Shown: positions 7,307-16,674, counted from the stretch's first letter. The stretch: 64,000 nt of DNA from Mariniphaga sediminis (GCF_003573545.1 NZ_QWET01000006.1:124001-188000); one strand, 5' to 3'. The notes: a model not told the origin generated them from the sequence alone. Program-made: numbers and translations.

Positions 7307-7947
7307 TAAAAAACAGAAGAACCATAAAAGCGGGTGTTTACCTGGTTATTGATCCGGCAATGGACGAGGCCGTTCTGGTAAAAAAGCTGGAAGATGCCCT
7401 GCAGGAAGAAATAGCCGCGTTGCAAATCTGGGATCATTTTTTACCACACCAGAACAAGGCAAAACTGATGGAACAAATCAGCGCTCTGGGACACAAAAAG
7501 AATGTGCCGGTACTGATTAACAACAGATGGGAATACCTGAAAAGTACTCCGCTGGACGGCGTTCATTTCGACCAAATCCCGGAACATTATAACAAAATAA
7601 AACAATCTGTGAACCGGCCATTTATTGCAGGCCTGACCTGTAACAACGACCTGTCGGCTGTTCGCTGGGCAACCGAAAATAACATCGACTACATCTCCTT
7701 TTGTTCCATTTTTCCGTCAGCAACCGACACAAGCTGCGAACTGGTAAACTTTGACACCATCAGGGAAACAAGAAGAATAACATCCATGCCTGTCTTTCTG
7801 GCCGGAGGGATAAAGCCTGAAAATATAAATAAACTTAACGAACTGGATTTTGAAGGCGTGGCGGTAATATCCGGTGTGATGGGAGCTGATAGTCCTTCCC
7901 AGGCAATAAAAACATATTCGAAACAATTAAAAACGAAAACGACATGA
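7297..7947 (+). CDS. Thiamine phosphate synthase family protein (ThiE-like)
   Basis: A 216-residue TIM-barrel protein of the ThiE/TenI family. Family landmarks are the QIWDHF and VPVLINNR strands, DGVHFDQ, IAGLTCNN (the usual G-x-S position), DYISFCSIFPSATD, PVFLAGGIKPENI and GVAVISGVMGA (phosphate-binding loop). ThiE joins HMP-PP and thiazole-phosphate to thiamine phosphate. Several usual positions are altered (for example SFCSIFPSATD where canonical enzymes have FGPVFPT-x-TK), so it may be a divergent ThiE or a TenI-like relative. It overlaps the preceding gene by 10 bp and the next by ATGA. Confidence 0.85.
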   Translation: MEIIKNRRTIKAGVYLVIDPAMDEAVLVKKLEDALQEEIAALQIWDHFLPHQNKAKLMEQISALGHKKNVPVLINNRWEYLKSTPLDGVHFDQIPEHYNKIKQSVNRPFIAGLTCNNDLSAVRWATENNIDYISFCSIFPSATDTSCELVNFDTIRETRRITSMPVFLAGGIKPENINKLNELDFEGVAVISGVMGADSPSQAIKTYSKQLKTKTT

Positions 7948-8222
7948 GACAAATAACAGCAAACAAACTATGTTGTCCTTTTGACAAAGCAGATTTAAAC
8001 CTGACCGTAATCACGAAAGATACAGAAGAGAATATTATCGAAGGATTTTTTACCTGTAACGAATGCAAACGCCTTTACCCAATAGTAAAAGGAATTCCTG
8101 TAATGAACCCCGATGAATACCGGGAATTCAGACTGGAACAACCCTTACTGGAGCGATGGCAGTCGCACCTGAAAGGCAAAACAGTGGAGAACTTCCGGGT
8201 ACTTACACAAGAGAATAGCTAA
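7944..8222 (+). CDS. Trm112-like zinc-ribbon protein
   Basis: A 92-residue protein with a Trm112-type zinc ribbon: CCPFDKADL near the N-terminus and FFTCNECKRLYPIVKGIPVM, the standard second half of the domain. A short tail of charged and Trp-containing residues follows. Trm112 proteins are small partners that bind and stabilise class I methyltransferases. The last position in a tightly coupled operon opened by such a methyltransferase makes a complex likely (inference). The start overlaps the ThiE-like stop by ATGA. Confidence 0.85.
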   Translation: MRQITANKLCCPFDKADLNLTVITKDTEENIIEGFFTCNECKRLYPIVKGIPVMNPDEYREFRLEQPLLERWQSHLKGKTVENFRVLTQENS

Positions 8223-8320
8223 GACTCATCACATTCCGTTCGAACATAAATTGCAGAAACCTAAAACGGAACCTGTTGTACATTGCTGGGGAGAAAGCCT
8301 CCGGAGGATTGCAGCCAACT

Positions 8321-9124
8321 TTACGGCTCAATAACAATCGACTTCGTATCGTGAGACCAGGCCGAAAAATACCCCAATGCCCCGTTGGAGAAATTGGACA
8401 CCGGGTTTGCGGGTGCCGGAGATCCCGGGTTGATATTGGCCATCTCCCGGAAGGTGGTAAAGTACTCCCAGGCATTTTCGTCGATGGCAAGCATCTCCAC
8501 TCTGGCAGTGTCTCCGGCCTTAAACGTCTGTCCCTGCAGGCGAACCTGGATACCTTTTCCTTCCAGCCCGCTGTCGTCGAAAACAACGATATCAGAGGTT
8601 TCGTTCAGTAACTTTTCGTTTTTAAAGATTCTTACCCGGAAATAATTCTTTTGATCCGGCGGGTCTGAAAAATAGAGCAGAATGTGGTAACCGCCATCAA
8701 AAAAACGGTTTTTGCCGTAATATTTGTATCCCAGTGAATCAATCTGCACTCTTTCATAAAGAGTTGAAACTGCTGTGTATTGAGTCTCTCCCACCGTTGC
8801 TGTCAACCGGTATGTTTCTCCCGGGAACACCTGCAATCTTTTCCGTTTGTATACTCCCTGCCCCTTCTCTTCAATATTTATACGCAACCCGGTCGCGGTC
8901 TCCAGAAACACTTCCGCATTCTCCACCTTTTCAGACGGCTGGGTACCAAAATAACTTCCCGTCTTCGAAATGTTAACTTCCAATTCTCCTTCGAGGTACG
9001 ACAAATTCCCCTCAATAACCACCGCCGGATCTGCTTCGTTCAGGTCCACATCAATTACCTTCTCACAACTGTAAAGAAGCAGAAAAGGAACCATTAGGAA
9101 CAATATGTATTTTATTCTAATCAT
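8321..9124 (-). CDS. DUF4249 family lipoprotein
   Basis: I choose ATG 9124 (MIRIKYILFLMVPFLLLYSC) because it gives a lipoprotein signal peptide with Cys at residue 20; the longer frame adds a charged non-signal N-terminus. The mature part (DVDLNEADPAVVIEGNLSY and beyond) matches the Bacteroidota DUF4249 family, surface or periplasmic lipoproteins encoded beside TonB-dependent receptors. It follows the receptor gene by 63 bp on the same strand and is probably its SusD-like partner in function. Ligand unknown. Confidence 0.85.
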   Translation of the reverse strand: MIRIKYILFLMVPFLLLYSCEKVIDVDLNEADPAVVIEGNLSYLEGELEVNISKTGSYFGTQPSEKVENAEVFLETATGLRINIEEKGQGVYKRKRLQVFPGETYRLTATVGETQYTAVSTLYERVQIDSLGYKYYGKNRFFDGGYHILLYFSDPPDQKNYFRVRIFKNEKLLNETSDIVVFDDSGLEGKGIQVRLQGQTFKAGDTARVEMLAIDENAWEYFTTFREMANINPGSPAPANPVSNFSNGALGYFSAWSHDTKSIVIEP

Positions 9125-9187
9125 GCTTTCAAAAAAATCATCTCTTTCATCCCTGACCAATTTTACTACTGCAAACGGCAACTTCTG

Positions 9188-11512
9188 CTAAAACTTAAAC
9201 CGGTAGCTTACAGACGGGATGGCCTTAAACAGAGAAACCTGTACTGCTTCCGTTTCACCCGGATTATCCTCCTTAGTCCTGAAATCAATAAAATAGGCAT
9301 TTTCACGGGCGTACGCGTTGTACACTGAGAAACACCAGCTTGATTCAAATTTATCTGTTTTTTTACGTAACCACACCAATCCCAAATCAAGCCTGTGGTA
9401 ATCGGGCATCCGGTAACCGTTCCGCTCGGTATAGTAGCCAATGGTTTTCCCGTCAATTTCATATTTCCCGCTGGGAAAAGTTACTGCATTTCCGGTATAA
9501 AATACCCATGTGGCCGAAAGTTTCAGTTTTGGCGTGATGTCATACATTGTAACCAACGACACATCATGTGTTCTGTCGTGGCGCGCAGGAAACGGTTTTC
9601 CGTTGCTGATTTCATCAAACTGCCGCATGGTTTTTGACCAGGTGTAACTGAGCCACCCGTGCAACCTGCCCACATTCCGTCTTACCATCAGTTCGGCGCC
9701 ATATGCCCATCCCCTTCCAAACACCAGTTCCGATTCCACGGTGGAGTTAAAAATCAGGTCGGCGCCGTTTTTATAATCAATCTGGTTTTTAAAATCTTTA
9801 TAATAAACTTCCAGCGACGATTCGAACGTGTTATTACTGAAATTCCGGAAATACCCCAGTGAAACCTGATCGGAAATCTGCGGCTTTACGTTGTTGCTGC
9901 TTGGCAGCCACAAATCGGTAGGTGTAGTGGTGGTAGTATTGGTAAGCAGGTGTAAGAACTGGTGCATCCGGTTGTAGGAGGCTTTCAACGAACTTTGATC
10001 GTTGATGAGAAAATTGGCAGAAATGCGTGGTTCCAATCCTCCCTGTGTTTTGAAAAACTCACGGTTTTCCACTTCAATGGTTTCAACCAGTTCCCCGTTC
10101 TCATCAAAGGTGTAAAACTCGCCCGGCCCGATATTGGAAAACAGCGCCAGCCTGACACCGTAATACAATCGTAATTTATGAGACAGCTTTTGTGAATTAG
10201 AAATATATGCAGCCCATTCCAGCGCATTACGCCGCGAGATATTTTCAGGAGGAATAAAAACCGCCCCCTCGTTTACGGTAGCCTCTCCGGGCAAAATAGT
10301 ATGACTCACCACATTTGCTCCAAACTTCAGGGTATTGGAAGCGTTGGCATAAAACGAAAAATCCTGTTTCAGGTTTAAATCCTTTATTTCAGATCGAATG
10401 GCCACATCAAAATCCCGCCTAACCGAAATATTATAAGAATAGTTACTAAAAATGAGAGAAGTATTTGAGAATAACCGTTCGCTGAAAATGTGGTTCCAAC
10501 GCAATGTGCCGGTCAAGCTTCCCCAGTCAAAACCAAATTCATTTTTGTATCCAAAATCGTCGCGCCCCAGGTAACCCGAAAGGTATATACGATTGCGTTT
10601 ATTCAGTTTGTAATTGGTCTTCAGGTTCAAATCATAAAAATAAAGATAGGTATCCCGGATATCGTCATCTTTTGAAAAGTTCAGGAACAGGTCTGCATAA
10701 GTACGCCGGCCACTAAGCATAAATGAACTTTTATCCTTTGCCAGCGGCCCTTCTACCGTCAGGTTCGAGGAAATCAGCCCCAGGTTTCCGGAAACACCGT
10801 ATTCTTTCAGGTTTCCTTCTTTCATCTGGATATCGAGTACCGATGAAGCCCTGCCGCCAAATTCCGCAGGAACTGACCCTTTCAGAAGATTGGCATTTTT
10901 CAATGCATCGGAATTGAAGACCGAAAAAAATCCCAACAAGTGGGATGTACTGTACACCGGCGCTTCGTCAAGTAAAATGAGATTTTGGTCAATTCCCCCA
11001 CCCCGCACATGAAATCCGGAATTACCTTCGCCGGCCGGCTTTACTCCCGGCGTCAGCTGTATGGTTTTCAGCACATCGGGTTCTCCAAAAATCACCGGAA
11101 TACTTTCGATCTGCTCGGGTATCATCTGTATATTCCCCATATTTACAGAGGTTATATTCCTGTCGGCACGCTGGCTCTTTACTTCCACATGGCTCAACTC
11201 AAAACTAGCTCCTTCCAATTCGATATCCAGCTTCCGGTGTGCATCAAGTTTTATCGGGATTACCTTCGTTTTGTATCCTACAAACTGAAAAAGAATGGTG
11301 TACTCCCCTTCCGGCAGCGACAATGAATAAAAGCCATAATTGTTGGAAACGGCGCCGGTACCTCGCAAACTTTCGACCAGCACGGTGGCTCCAATCAGAC
11401 TCTCACCAGTTTGCTCATCGCTAACGTTACCGCTTAGTACATACTTTGGTTGAGCAACCAACGGGGACAGAAAATTAGTAAACCAAAAAAATATAATGAT
11501 TTTTCTCAGCAT
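9188..11512 (-). CDS. TonB-dependent receptor with CarboxypepD_reg domain
   Basis: A 774-residue outer-membrane receptor: signal peptide (about 1-20), CarboxypepD_reg-like domain (YVLSGNVSDEQTGESLIGAT to about residue 105), plug domain with GFHVRGGGIDQNLILLDEAP and GRASSVLDIQM, then a beta barrel ending in aromatic-rich SVSYRFKF. It is shorter than SusC-type receptors and lacks the SusC plug signature, matching the class paired with DUF4249 lipoproteins. It probably imports a non-glycan ligand or a small complex, but this is not visible from sequence. Confidence 0.9.
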   Translation of the reverse strand: MLRKIIIFFWFTNFLSPLVAQPKYVLSGNVSDEQTGESLIGATVLVESLRGTGAVSNNYGFYSLSLPEGEYTILFQFVGYKTKVIPIKLDAHRKLDIELEGASFELSHVEVKSQRADRNITSVNMGNIQMIPEQIESIPVIFGEPDVLKTIQLTPGVKPAGEGNSGFHVRGGGIDQNLILLDEAPVYSTSHLLGFFSVFNSDALKNANLLKGSVPAEFGGRASSVLDIQMKEGNLKEYGVSGNLGLISSNLTVEGPLAKDKSSFMLSGRRTYADLFLNFSKDDDIRDTYLYFYDLNLKTNYKLNKRNRIYLSGYLGRDDFGYKNEFGFDWGSLTGTLRWNHIFSERLFSNTSLIFSNYSYNISVRRDFDVAIRSEIKDLNLKQDFSFYANASNTLKFGANVVSHTILPGEATVNEGAVFIPPENISRRNALEWAAYISNSQKLSHKLRLYYGVRLALFSNIGPGEFYTFDENGELVETIEVENREFFKTQGGLEPRISANFLINDQSSLKASYNRMHQFLHLLTNTTTTTPTDLWLPSSNNVKPQISDQVSLGYFRNFSNNTFESSLEVYYKDFKNQIDYKNGADLIFNSTVESELVFGRGWAYGAELMVRRNVGRLHGWLSYTWSKTMRQFDEISNGKPFPARHDRTHDVSLVTMYDITPKLKLSATWVFYTGNAVTFPSGKYEIDGKTIGYYTERNGYRMPDYHRLDLGLVWLRKKTDKFESSWCFSVYNAYARENAYFIDFRTKEDNPGETEAVQVSLFKAIPSVSYRFKF

Positions 11513-11546
11513 GTCTATCTATTCGGGGCCAAAAATAACAATAAAC

Positions 11547-11576
11547 TTGATCGTTAATAAATAATTATTAATTTTG
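11547..11576 (+). promoter_or_regulatory. Promoter of the EF-G2 gene
   Basis: TTG (11547-11549), a 19-bp spacer, then TAATTTTG (11569-11576) match the Bacteroidota -33/-7 consensus. The 5' leader to the ATG would be about 55 nt. Confidence 0.6.
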
Positions 11577-11637
11577 GTGACCTTTTTTCCAGGAAATTGT
11601 TAAGAGGGCCAAAAATGAATCAAAAAACAAAAATAAC

Positions 11638-13794
11638 ATGAAAGTTTACAAAACTGAACAAATCAGGAACATTGCACTAACAGGTAATGCCGGCAGTGGA
11701 AAAACCACCCTTGCAGAAGCCATGCTGTTTGAGGGTGGAGTGATTAACCGCAGGGGGGAAGTAACCTCAAAAAATACGGTTTCGGACTATACCCCTATTG
11801 AACAGGAATATGGCAACTCCGTACTATCTACGTTATTATATACTGAATGCAAAGGAGTAAAGATAAATATACTTGATACTCCCGGTATGGACGATTTGTG
11901 CGGAGGCGTGGTATCATCGTTAAATGTAACCGATTTATGCCTGGTAGCAGTGAATGCCACAAACGGTGTGGAGTCAGGAACTGTGGCAGCTGTGCGCCAT
12001 ACTGAAACGGCAGAACTTCCGTTCATGTTTGTTTTTAACCAACTTGATCATGACAATTCCAATTTTGACGCTGCCCTGGAACAGTGCAAGGCAAGTTTTG
12101 GAAACAAAGTAACCGTGGTTCAATACCCGGTAGATGCCGGCCCTGACTTTTCTGCCATCGTTGATGTGCTGAAAATGAAAATGTACAAATACGGGCCCAA
12201 TGGAGGAAAACCTGAAATACTGGATATTCCGGATTCGGAAAAAGACAAAGCAGAAGAACTGCACAATGAACTGGTAGAAATGGCAGCCGAAAATGAAGAA
12301 GCACTGATGGAGCTCTATTTCGACAAAGGTTCACTTTCAGAAGAAGAAATGCGTAAAGGGATGAAACTGGGTATGCTGCAGCGCGATCTGCTCCCGGTGT
12401 TCTGTACCTGCGCCAAAAAAGATATGGGTGTGGAAAGGCTGATGGAATTTATCGCAAACAACGCACCTAATCCAAAAGAACGTCCCATGAGGCCTGTGGT
12501 TGATGGGAAAGAGCTGAAAATGGATGAATCAGACAGCCCAAGTCTGTTTGTATTCAAAACAGCTGTAGAATCTCATGTGGGAGAAATTACCTATTTCAAA
12601 GTAATGTCGGGCAAAATAAAAGAAGGGCTCGACCTTATCAATACCAAATCAGGAAACAAAGAAAGGCTTTCGCAGGTATTTGCCTCGGCAGGTAAAAACC
12701 GCGAAAAAGTGGAAGAACTGGTTGCCGGAGATCTCGGATGTACGGTTAAACTAAAAGAAACCAAATTTAACCAAACACTTGCCACTAAAGAAGCCGACAC
12801 AAAATATGAACCCATCAAATTCCCGGCATCGAAACATACCGTTGCCATGAAGGCCGAAAATGAGTCGGACGATGAAAAAATGGGCGAAATACTAAACCGG
12901 ATCAAGTTTGAGGATCCCACATTTGTTATTGAATATTCCAAGGAGCTTAAGCAATTGCTGGTACACGGACAAGGTGAATATCACATGAATGTGTTAAAAT
13001 GGTATTTTGACAACGTTCACAAAATCGATGTAAATTACATTCAGCCTAAAATTCCGTACCGGGAAACAATCACCAAACCAGCCCAGTCTGACTACCGTCA
13101 TAAAAAGCAATCGGGTGGCGCCGGACAGTTTGGCGAGGTGCACATGATTATCGAACCTTATTCGGAAGGCTCAGAACCGAAAACAGCCTTTAAAATTGCC
13201 GATAAAGAATATAAAATGTCCGTCCGCGATGTACAGGAACACAAACTTCCCTGGGGTGGTAAACTCATTTTTACCAACTGCATCGTCGGTGGTTCCATTG
13301 ACGCACGTTTCCTGCCTGCCATATTGAAAGGAATCATGGAAAAAATGGAAGAAGGACCGCTGACCGGTTCTTACGCCCGTGACATTCGCGTGTATGTATA
13401 CGACGGAAAAATGCACCCGGTAGATTCCAATGAAATTTCGTTTAAACTTGCCGGGCGGAATGCTTTCAGCAAAGCATTTAAAATTGCCGGACCAAAAATT
13501 CTGGAGCCGATTTGTAACCTCGAAGTTTGGGTTCCTTCTGACCGGATGGGAGACACAATGAGCGACCTGCAAGGACGACGCGCTATGATTATGGGCATGG
13601 GCTCGGAAAGAGGCATGGAAAAAATCAGCGCCAAAGTTCCACAGAAAGAGATGTACAGATATGCAACCTCGCTGAGCTCCATTACCGGAGGCCGGGGCGT
13701 TTTCAACATTGCATTTGACGGATATGAAAAAGTACCTGCAGAAGTTCAGGATGAGCTGTTAAAAGCTTATGAAGCTGAGCAGGACGAAGAATAA
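11638..13794 (+). CDS. Elongation factor G paralogue (EF-G2-like)
   Basis: A 718-residue protein with all EF-G domains: G domain, beta-barrel domain II (FVFKTAVESHVGEITYFKVM), and III-V (ending in SSITGGRGVFNIAFDGYEKV). The G motifs are degenerate. G1 is GNAGSGKTT (16-24) instead of AHIDAGKTT. G3 is DTPGMDD (80-86), so the catalytic His of DTPGHVDF is replaced by Met84. G4 is NQLD (134-137) rather than NKMD. This fits the Bacteroides EF-G2 paralogue described as supporting translation without GTP hydrolysis under carbon starvation; equivalence here is inferred. A canonical fusA is not in the window. Confidence 0.88.
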   Translation: MKVYKTEQIRNIALTGNAGSGKTTLAEAMLFEGGVINRRGEVTSKNTVSDYTPIEQEYGNSVLSTLLYTECKGVKINILDTPGMDDLCGGVVSSLNVTDLCLVAVNATNGVESGTVAAVRHTETAELPFMFVFNQLDHDNSNFDAALEQCKASFGNKVTVVQYPVDAGPDFSAIVDVLKMKMYKYGPNGGKPEILDIPDSEKDKAEELHNELVEMAAENEEALMELYFDKGSLSEEEMRKGMKLGMLQRDLLPVFCTCAKKDMGVERLMEFIANNAPNPKERPMRPVVDGKELKMDESDSPSLFVFKTAVESHVGEITYFKVMSGKIKEGLDLINTKSGNKERLSQVFASAGKNREKVEELVAGDLGCTVKLKETKFNQTLATKEADTKYEPIKFPASKHTVAMKAENESDDEKMGEILNRIKFEDPTFVIEYSKELKQLLVHGQGEYHMNVLKWYFDNVHKIDVNYIQPKIPYRETITKPAQSDYRHKKQSGGAGQFGEVHMIIEPYSEGSEPKTAFKIADKEYKMSVRDVQEHKLPWGGKLIFTNCIVGGSIDARFLPAILKGIMEKMEEGPLTGSYARDIRVYVYDGKMHPVDSNEISFKLAGRNAFSKAFKIAGPKILEPICNLEVWVPSDRMGDTMSDLQGRRAMIMGMGSERGMEKISAKVPQKEMYRYATSLSSITGGRGVFNIAFDGYEKVPAEVQDELLKAYEAEQDEE

Positions 13795-13830
13795 ACCAAG
13801 ACCATTTTCTAATCCATTTTACTATAACCA

Positions 13831-13863
13831 AAAGCCCTGGTTCGAAAGGATCAGGGTTTTTTT
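13831..13863 (+). terminator. Rho-independent terminator of the EF-G2 gene
   Basis: CCCTG (13835-13839) and CAGGG (13852-13856) form a stem with a 12-nt loop followed by seven T. It lies between convergent genes. Confidence 0.75.
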
Positions 13864-13866
13864 ATG

Positions 13867-14157
13867 TCATTTAAAAACAATCTTTTCTATCATCTCGTCT
13901 CCTGCCAGTTCGTTGAGACGGGACCGGATTTCTTCCCGCATCATAATCAGTTCATTTTTTACCACTGAGGAACTGATTTCTACGTATAAAATTCCTTTGG
14001 ACAAGTATATGTTACGGGTGTAACTGGCGATGGTTTTTCCCAGCAATGTTTCCCACGACTGAACCACATCCACTTCCTTCAACTTCTTTTCCATGTGCAT
14101 TTCACGGATATACTCGCGCAGCACATCGCCCAATGATTGTGTATTACTTTTTCTCAT
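13867..14157 (-). CDS. DUF721 (DciA-like) protein
   Basis: A 96-residue protein with the DUF721 pattern: VDVVQSWETLLGKTIASYTRN followed by ILYVEISSSVVKNELIMMREEI. DUF721 includes DciA, the bacterial replicative helicase loader or helper, a plausible role given the neighbouring replication/repair gene recF. The start codon overlaps the recF stop by ATGA (14154-14157), a recF-DUF721 arrangement common in Bacteroidota. Confidence 0.85.
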   Translation of the reverse strand: MRKSNTQSLGDVLREYIREMHMEKKLKEVDVVQSWETLLGKTIASYTRNIYLSKGILYVEISSSVVKNELIMMREEIRSRLNELAGDEMIEKIVFK

Positions 14158-15260
14158 ACCAGCGTTTCTACAATTCCTGAGTTCACCTTAAAAATCCGAA
14201 AATCAGCATTCATTTTTTTTATGATTGCATCGAGATGTTCCCGGTTTGTATCCGTAATAAAAATTTGCCCAAAATCGTCACCCGAAACAACCTTTACAAT
14301 TTGCTCCACCCTGTGCCGGTCAAGCTTATCGAAAATATCGTCGAGCAACAAAATGGGGGTCATTCCTGCTATTTCCCGGATAAATTCGTATTGAGCCAGC
14401 TTCAGCGCTACCAGGAAGGTCTTTTTCTGTCCCTGCGACCCCAGTTTTTTTATCGGGTATTCCCCAATTTTGAAAACCAATTCATCTTTATGAATCCCAA
14501 CGGTGGTATATTGCGCTGCCCTGTCAGCCGGCAACGCTTCTTTCAACAGATTTTCCAGGCTGTTTTCATACAAATCCGATTGGTGAATTAGTCCTACCTG
14601 CTCATTTCCCTGTGAAATAAAGGAATAATATTCCTGAAAAACAGGCACCAGTTTTTCTACAAAAACCTGGCGTTCGGAATGGATACGGGTTCCGTAGTCT
14701 GCAAGCTGGCTGTCCCAGATGGAAAGCAACTCGGCATCAAAATACCTTTCGACCGAAAAATGTTTCAGCAGGTTGTTGCGTTGCTGTAAGGCCCGGTTGT
14801 ATTTCAGCAAATCGTCCAGGTAATTTTGATTGTATTGTGAAATCACGCCATCCATAAACTTACGGCGTTCGTCGCTACCGCCAAGAATCAGGTTTGTGTC
14901 CGACGGGGTTATCATAACCAATGGCAGCAAGCCAATATGTTCCATCAGCTTTTTATACACTTTTGAATTGCGTTTAAACTGCTTTTTCTGGCCTTTTTGT
15001 AATCCGCAGGAAATAACTTCAGAAGAATCGAGCCGTCGGTAATTTCCATTGAGTATAAAAAAATTTTCATCGTGATTAATATTCAGTTGGTCAACCGAAT
15101 TGAAAAAGCTCTTGCAAAAAGAAAGATAATAAACGGCATCGAGTAAATTGGTTTTCCCCGCGCCATTATTTCCTATCAAACAATTGAGCCGCGGAGAGAA
15201 GGATACCTGAATATCTTTCAGGTTTTTAAAATTCACAATGGAAATTTCTTCAACATACAT
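14154..15260 (-). CDS. recF: DNA replication/repair protein RecF
   Basis: About 368 residues of an SMC-like ATPase that loads RecA at gaps. The N-terminus MYVEEISIVNFKN is standard; I use ATG 15260 rather than the ATG two codons upstream. Walker A is GNNGAGKTN, the signature is LGSQGQKKTFLVALKLAQ, and Walker B is PILLLDDIFDKLD. Size fits the family. It forms an operon with the DUF721 gene. Confidence 0.95.
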   Translation of the reverse strand: MYVEEISIVNFKNLKDIQVSFSPRLNCLIGNNGAGKTNLLDAVYYLSFCKSFFNSVDQLNINHDENFFILNGNYRRLDSSEVISCGLQKGQKKQFKRNSKVYKKLMEHIGLLPLVMITPSDTNLILGGSDERRKFMDGVISQYNQNYLDDLLKYNRALQQRNNLLKHFSVERYFDAELLSIWDSQLADYGTRIHSERQVFVEKLVPVFQEYYSFISQGNEQVGLIHQSDLYENSLENLLKEALPADRAAQYTTVGIHKDELVFKIGEYPIKKLGSQGQKKTFLVALKLAQYEFIREIAGMTPILLLDDIFDKLDRHRVEQIVKVVSGDDFGQIFITDTNREHLDAIIKKMNADFRIFKVNSGIVETLV

Positions 15261-15405
15261 ACACAAACCTCCTGTTCAAAATACAAAACTAACCAAAAAA
15301 CGCCGGGCAGCGAATAACTGCCGGTAAATTTGAAAATATACATTCTCCTAAGGATTAAAGTTCAAAATTATAGTTCTATTTTCGATTCAGTTTATAAAAA
15401 AAAGC

Positions 15406-15413
15406 TATTTTTG
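15406..15413 (+). promoter_or_regulatory. -7 box of the TPR-protein gene
   Basis: TATTTTTG matches TAnnTTTG. The -33 region is weak (TTTC/TTCG about 21-22 bp upstream). It would start transcription just before the ATG at 15439. Confidence 0.4.
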
Positions 15414-15438
15414 CGGCACAATTTTGAAAACGAACGAC

Positions 15439-16125
15439 ATGGCAAAGAAGAATGCTCAACAAGCCGATAATCTGCAGGAACTGGAGAGCGCACTAACAAA
15501 AACGGAACATTTTATTGAAAATAACCAAAAAACAATCACTTATATAGTGGGTGCCATTGTTTTAATTACAGTTGCTTATCTGGGGTTTAGCAAATTTTAT
15601 ATGCAACCCCGTAATAAAGAAGCGCAATCGCAAATGTTTATGGCTGAGAACTATTTTGAACGAGACTCTTTCAATCTTGCCATTAATGGCGACGGTAACT
15701 ACCTTGGGTTTCTGGATATAATCGATGATTACGGGATGACGAAGTCTGCCAACCTGGCAAAATATTACACCGGAATCTCGTATCTGTACCTCGGACAATA
15801 TGAAGATGCACTGGATTACCTGGGCGACTTCAAAACAAAAGACATTTTACTGAAGCCTATTGCTGAAGGAGCCAAAGGAGATGCAAAGCTCGAACTGGGC
15901 GACACGGACGGCGCTTTAAATCATTATAAAAAAGCTTACTCGATAAGCGATAATGAATTAACAAGTCCGGTTTATATGATGAAGGCAGCCAAACTGCTGG
16001 AATCGATGGATGAGTTGGAAGATGCCCTTGCCCTTTACAAAGAAATTAAAAGCAAATATCCGGATACAACGGAAGGACAAAATGCTGACCGTTATATTGC
16101 AAGGGTTGAAATAAAACTGGGATAA
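15439..16125 (+). CDS. TPR repeat membrane protein (YfgM-like)
   Basis: The start is taken as ATG 15439 (MAKKNAQQADNLQEL), five codons into the longest frame, because the family normally begins with a short basic segment. A cytoplasmic N-terminus is followed by one membrane helix (TITYIVGAIVLITVAYLGF). The periplasmic part has tetratricopeptide repeats (NLAKYYTGISYLYLGQYEDA; AKLELGDTDGALNHYKKAY; LEDALALYKEIKSKYPDT). YfgM-type proteins assist the secretion apparatus; the exact role here is inferred. Followed by a terminator, then ribH. Confidence 0.8.
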   Translation: MAKKNAQQADNLQELESALTKTEHFIENNQKTITYIVGAIVLITVAYLGFSKFYMQPRNKEAQSQMFMAENYFERDSFNLAINGDGNYLGFLDIIDDYGMTKSANLAKYYTGISYLYLGQYEDALDYLGDFKTKDILLKPIAEGAKGDAKLELGDTDGALNHYKKAYSISDNELTSPVYMMKAAKLLESMDELEDALALYKEIKSKYPDTTEGQNADRYIARVEIKLG

Positions 16126-16145
16126 ATAACTTTTTTAAAATATCT

Positions 16146-16168
16146 GCCCCTCCCTGCGAGGGGCTTTT
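16146..16168 (+). terminator. Hairpin terminator between TPR gene and ribH
   Basis: GCCCCT (16146-16151) pairs with AGGGGC (16159-16164), followed by TTTT. It may be partial read-through since ribH lies on the same strand 17 bp further on. Confidence 0.7.
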
Positions 16169-16180
16169 CTTTAATAAAAA

Positions 16181-16669
16181 ATGGCAACAAAAGACCTCTC
16201 ACAATACGATATTGAATCTGTACCTTCTGCCGAAAATATGCGTTTTGGAATTGTGGTAGCCGAATGGAACTTTGAAATAACCTCGGCGCTTGCCAACGGA
16301 GCGGTAAACACGCTAAAAAAACACGGGGCAACCGATGAAAACATACGGGTTAAATATGTGCCCGGAACTTTTGAGTTACCTTTGGGGGCGCAGTATTTTG
16401 CCGAGATGGAAAATGTAGATGCCATTATTTTACTTGGTTGCGTAATTCAGGGTGAAACCCGCCACTTCGACTATATTTGCGACGGAGTAACCCAGGGAAC
16501 CATTGATTTAAACCTGAAATACAACAAGCCTTTTATTTTTGGTGTTCTGACAACCAACGACGAGCAGCAGGCCAAAGATCGTGCGGGAGGAAAGCATGGG
16601 AACAAAGGTGATGAAGCTGCCGTAACAGCCATTAAAATGGTTCATCTGAAACAAAACTTTTCAGACTAA
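16181..16669 (+). CDS. ribH: 6,7-dimethyl-8-ribityllumazine synthase
   Basis: A 162-residue lumazine synthase, the penultimate enzyme of riboflavin synthesis. Landmarks are [10 protein letters not shown] (substrate loop), [34 protein letters not shown] (with the catalytic His of the TRHFDY segment) and [17 protein letters not shown]. Length and all motifs are canonical. It is monocistronic here, with no other rib genes nearby. Confidence 0.97.
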   Translation: MATKDLSQYDIESVPSAENMRFGIVVAEWNFEITSALANGAVNTLKKHGATDENIRVKYVPGTFELPLGAQYFAEMENVDAIILLGCVIQGETRHFDYICDGVTQGTIDLNLKYNKPFIFGVLTTNDEQQAKDRAGGKHGNKGDEAAVTAIKMVHLKQNFSD

Positions 16670-16674
16670 AAACA

